A stretch of DNA of 32,264 nucleotides, from positions 1 through 32,264 of the forward strand of contig CALAOW010000086.1 in the NCBI GenBank assembly GCA_937889395.1, read 5' to 3'. This DNA comes from an uncultured Pseudomonadota bacterium (GTDB lineage: Bacteria > Desulfobacterota > Binatia > Binatales > Binataceae). Numbering within the stretch: the first letter of the stretch is position 1; each line of letters starts with the position of its first letter. This document shows positions 30,369-32,264 of this stretch, piece after piece. The translations under genes were made by a program, and so were the position numbers. The notes below the pieces were generated by a model that was not told where the DNA came from, did not search any database, and saw only the letters and a list, made by a program, of their open reading frames with translations.

Positions 30369-30794
30369 GTGGACCCGGCGCTCGAAAAAGCACTCAACCT
30401 TTTGCTCGAATCCGAGCGCGCCGGAGTGATTGCTCTCGGCACGCTCATCGCCGACGTCAAGCAGGACGAACTGAAGAAGTTCCTGTCCGGCTCGCGTGCG
30501 ATGGAACAGCGCAATGCCGAGGAACTCGAGGCTCTGATTCGCGACAACGGCGGCAACCCGTCCAGCGGCATCGGGCCGTTCGCCGGCAAAGTCGCCGCGC
30601 TCGAGTCGATTCGCGATCGCCTGAACCTGATGTCACGCGGTCAGGAATGGGCCGCGCGCAAAACCGAAGTCGCGCTCGCACTCGCCCCCGAAGACGGCCC
30701 CATACACGACTACCTGACTGCGATGGCAAATCGGCATCGCGCTGAAGTGGAATGGGGCCGCGCGGAAGTTATCCGCCTCATGTCAGCCGGCTAA
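30369..30794 (+). CDS. DUF6306-like, helical ferritin-like protein
   Basis: 'LNLLLESERAGVIALGTLIADVK...LNLMSRGQEWAARKTEVALALAPEDGPIHDYLTAMANRHRAEVEW'; GTG start at 30369. Confidence 0.65.
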   Translation: MDPALEKALNLLLESERAGVIALGTLIADVKQDELKKFLSGSRAMEQRNAEELEALIRDNGGNPSSGIGPFAGKVAALESIRDRLNLMSRGQEWAARKTEVALALAPEDGPIHDYLTAMANRHRAEVEWGRAEVIRLMSAG

Positions 30795-30844
30795 GGGCGT
30801 ACACGCCCGAGCTTAAGTCTCCACCCGAGACGACTCTTGCGAGG

Positions 30845-30875
30845 TTGCGCGCGCGGCGCGATAATCTTGGCCCTC
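30845..30875 (+). promoter_or_regulatory. putative promoter of the truncated tRNA-Val
   Basis: TTGCGC - 19 nt - GATAAT, immediately upstream of the tRNA 5' end at 30880. Confidence 0.35.
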
Positions 30876-30879
30876 CGGT

Positions 30880-30921
30880 GGACGCATAGCTCAGCCCGGT
30901 TAGAGCGCTTGCCTCACATGC
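30880..30921 (+). pseudogene. 5' part of tRNA-Val(CAC), truncated in the anticodon stem
   Basis: GGACGCA TA GCTC AGCCCGGTTA GAGC G CTTGC CTCACAT GC then unrelated 'ctttccgggcc'; expected GCAAG, variable loop, T arm and acceptor 3' strand absent. Confidence 0.85.
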
Positions 30922-31109
30922 CTTTCCGGGCCATCAGCCACACCAATCCAATACGAAAAACCCCAAAGAACCAAGGGCGTTCTGATCGAGCGGGTGATGG
31001 TCGCCAACTCTCTCCAAACGAGCCCACGGCACAGAACCGACACAGTTGGCGGCATCACAAGAGACCAGTTCTGTCAAACGCGAATTGGCTTCGTTTGGTA
31101 GTTTTGCAT

Positions 31110-31391
31110 TTAACTTCTCTCCTCATCTTTGCCCGTGAAGTTCACGTTTACGTCCACCACCTCTGGCGCGGGGACCACCTGACCCTGGCGTGCGGCTTGA
31201 AAGCGTTGAAGCTCGCGCAGCGAGTTGTCGCGCGACCGTTCAATTGTCCTTCTGTAACGTAGCAGGAGCGCGATGGCCGTCCGCTTGCAGGAAAACGCTC
31301 GTGCTATCGCGTTGATGGCCTCTTCAGTGGATGGCGCGCCCCGTTCGCCTTCGGCTCGATCCTGTGTGTGGCGAATTACTGATTTCACCAA
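31110..31391 (-). CDS. small hypothetical protein (accessory region)
   Basis: 93-aa ORF '...LLLRYRRTIERSRDNSLRELQRFQAARQGQVVPAPEVVDVNVNFTGKDEERS'; TTG/GTG start lies in the loop of a strong hairpin. Confidence 0.35.
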   Translation of the reverse strand: MVKSVIRHTQDRAEGERGAPSTEEAINAIARAFSCKRTAIALLLRYRRTIERSRDNSLRELQRFQAARQGQVVPAPEVVDVNVNFTGKDEERS

Positions 31392-31414
31392 GAATCAGCA
31401 ATTCGCCACACACA
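31363..31414. repeat. long inverted repeat / hairpin
   Basis: tgtgtgtggcgaatt (31363-31377) / aattcgccacacaca (31400-31414) perfect 15 bp; one mismatch, then ctgatt (31379-31384) / aatcag (31393-31398); 8-nt loop. Confidence 0.95.
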
Positions 31415-31565
31415 CGCCTTCGTCCGCGGCAGCGCGCTCCACCGCATCGCGAATCTGATCGATCATCGCGAACGTGAAAGCGTTGAGCTTTTCGGGCTGA
31501 TTCAACCGCACCGTGGCGATTGAATCGTCAAGCTCGTATTCGATGTTCGATGCTTCGGAATTCAT
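31395..31565 (-). pseudogene. N-terminal fragment of an enoyl-CoA hydratase/isomerase
   Basis: Manual translation: 'MNSEASNIEYELDDSIATVRLNQPEKLNAFTFAMIDQIRDAVERAAADEGVCVANC*'; crotonase N-terminus ending at the hairpin. Confidence 0.75.
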
Positions 31566-32055
31566 GCCGACGCCGTGCTCTTTGGACGCGTACTCGACTT
31601 TGACGCATAGCGAGAGTCTGTCCCCGAACGCAACCGCTTCGCGCGACCGTTCCGATTGTTGCGATGTCGAGAGGGGCCGTAACTACAGAAAACTCTGAAA
31701 ACCGCCTAATCTCTATTTTTTCGCACCTTTCCGGAGTTGTAGGCACAGGCGGGCGGATGGCTGTGGCTGCTCAAAACTCCATCTCGTGTGGATTCTGGGC
31801 TGCGGCGAGTACTGTGCGATGAAGCGCACGAGCTGGATCCCCGATCGGGCGGGTCAGTCCGGGTAGTTGGTATTTCGCCATGTGGATTTTGCACGCGATG
31901 GCATGGCTTGCCACACAGGCGCCAGCGTCGGAGATTGCGCAGTCCTCGAAAGCGGATCAGGCGGCGAGGCGTCGTCTGAAGATCTCTATATTCGGAGGTC
32001 TTTCGATCTCGATCAGGGGGTCCGCTGCTTGTGGTTCAGATGGCAACCCGTCTAA

Positions 32056-32264
32056 TTTGAGCGCATCAATTCGATACCGATTCTCGCAGCCGCCCAAATT
32101 CCGGTTCAGATGGAATTTTCAGTAGGACAACTGCCGCAAGCCGATATCGTGAGCCTGCACTGCACGCTGCTGCCGCAAACCCAAGGAATTATCAATGCTA
32201 AATCCCTGATCATGATGAAACCGAGCGCCTTTCTCATCAACACGTCGCGCGGTCCGCTGGTCAT
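32056..32264 (+). pseudogene. 2-hydroxyacid dehydrogenase (NAD-binding domain), 5'-truncated, runs off window
   Basis: Frame 32056 onward: '...[59 protein letters not shown]'; no upstream GxGxxG region in the window. Confidence 0.7.

Noticed and set aside
31228-31652. 14-nt direct repeat tcgcgcgaccgttc (31228-31241 and 31639-31652)
   Set aside because: Possible duplicated element end, but short and GC-rich; could be chance and flanks diverge quickly

Overview
GC-rich bacterial chromosomal window, mostly ordinary housekeeping genes. It contains a complete rod-shape/elongasome operon (mreB-mreC-mreD-mrdA-rodA plus a small ORF), divergent from a SurA/PpiD-type foldase gene. It also contains amtB, an acyl-CoA dehydrogenase, a C69/secernin-type peptidase, a YkgJ-type Cys-cluster protein, a Bcp-type peroxiredoxin, ilvE, pcnB and a ferritin-like protein. 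Further along are a diheme peroxidase / Tat-type metallophosphoesterase / monoheme cytochrome cluster, a CDP-alcohol phosphatidyltransferase, a DHH phosphoesterase, a TetR-MFP-RND efflux operon, a half-size TauE/SafE protein and a DUF6306-like protein. Two short stretches look accessory. (i) 13.86-14.84 kb has stacked palindromes, phage-tail-like gene fragments and a HicA-like toxin ORF convergent with a HicB-like antitoxin ORF, with their stop codons 6 bp apart. (ii) 30.88-32.26 kb has a tRNA-Val(CAC) cut off in the anticodon stem, a 52-nt hairpin exactly at the point where an enoyl-CoA hydratase fragment breaks, and a 5'-truncated 2-hydroxyacid dehydrogenase. No CRISPR array, rRNA or intact transposase/integrase was seen. 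All family assignments come from reading motifs by eye; no searches were run.
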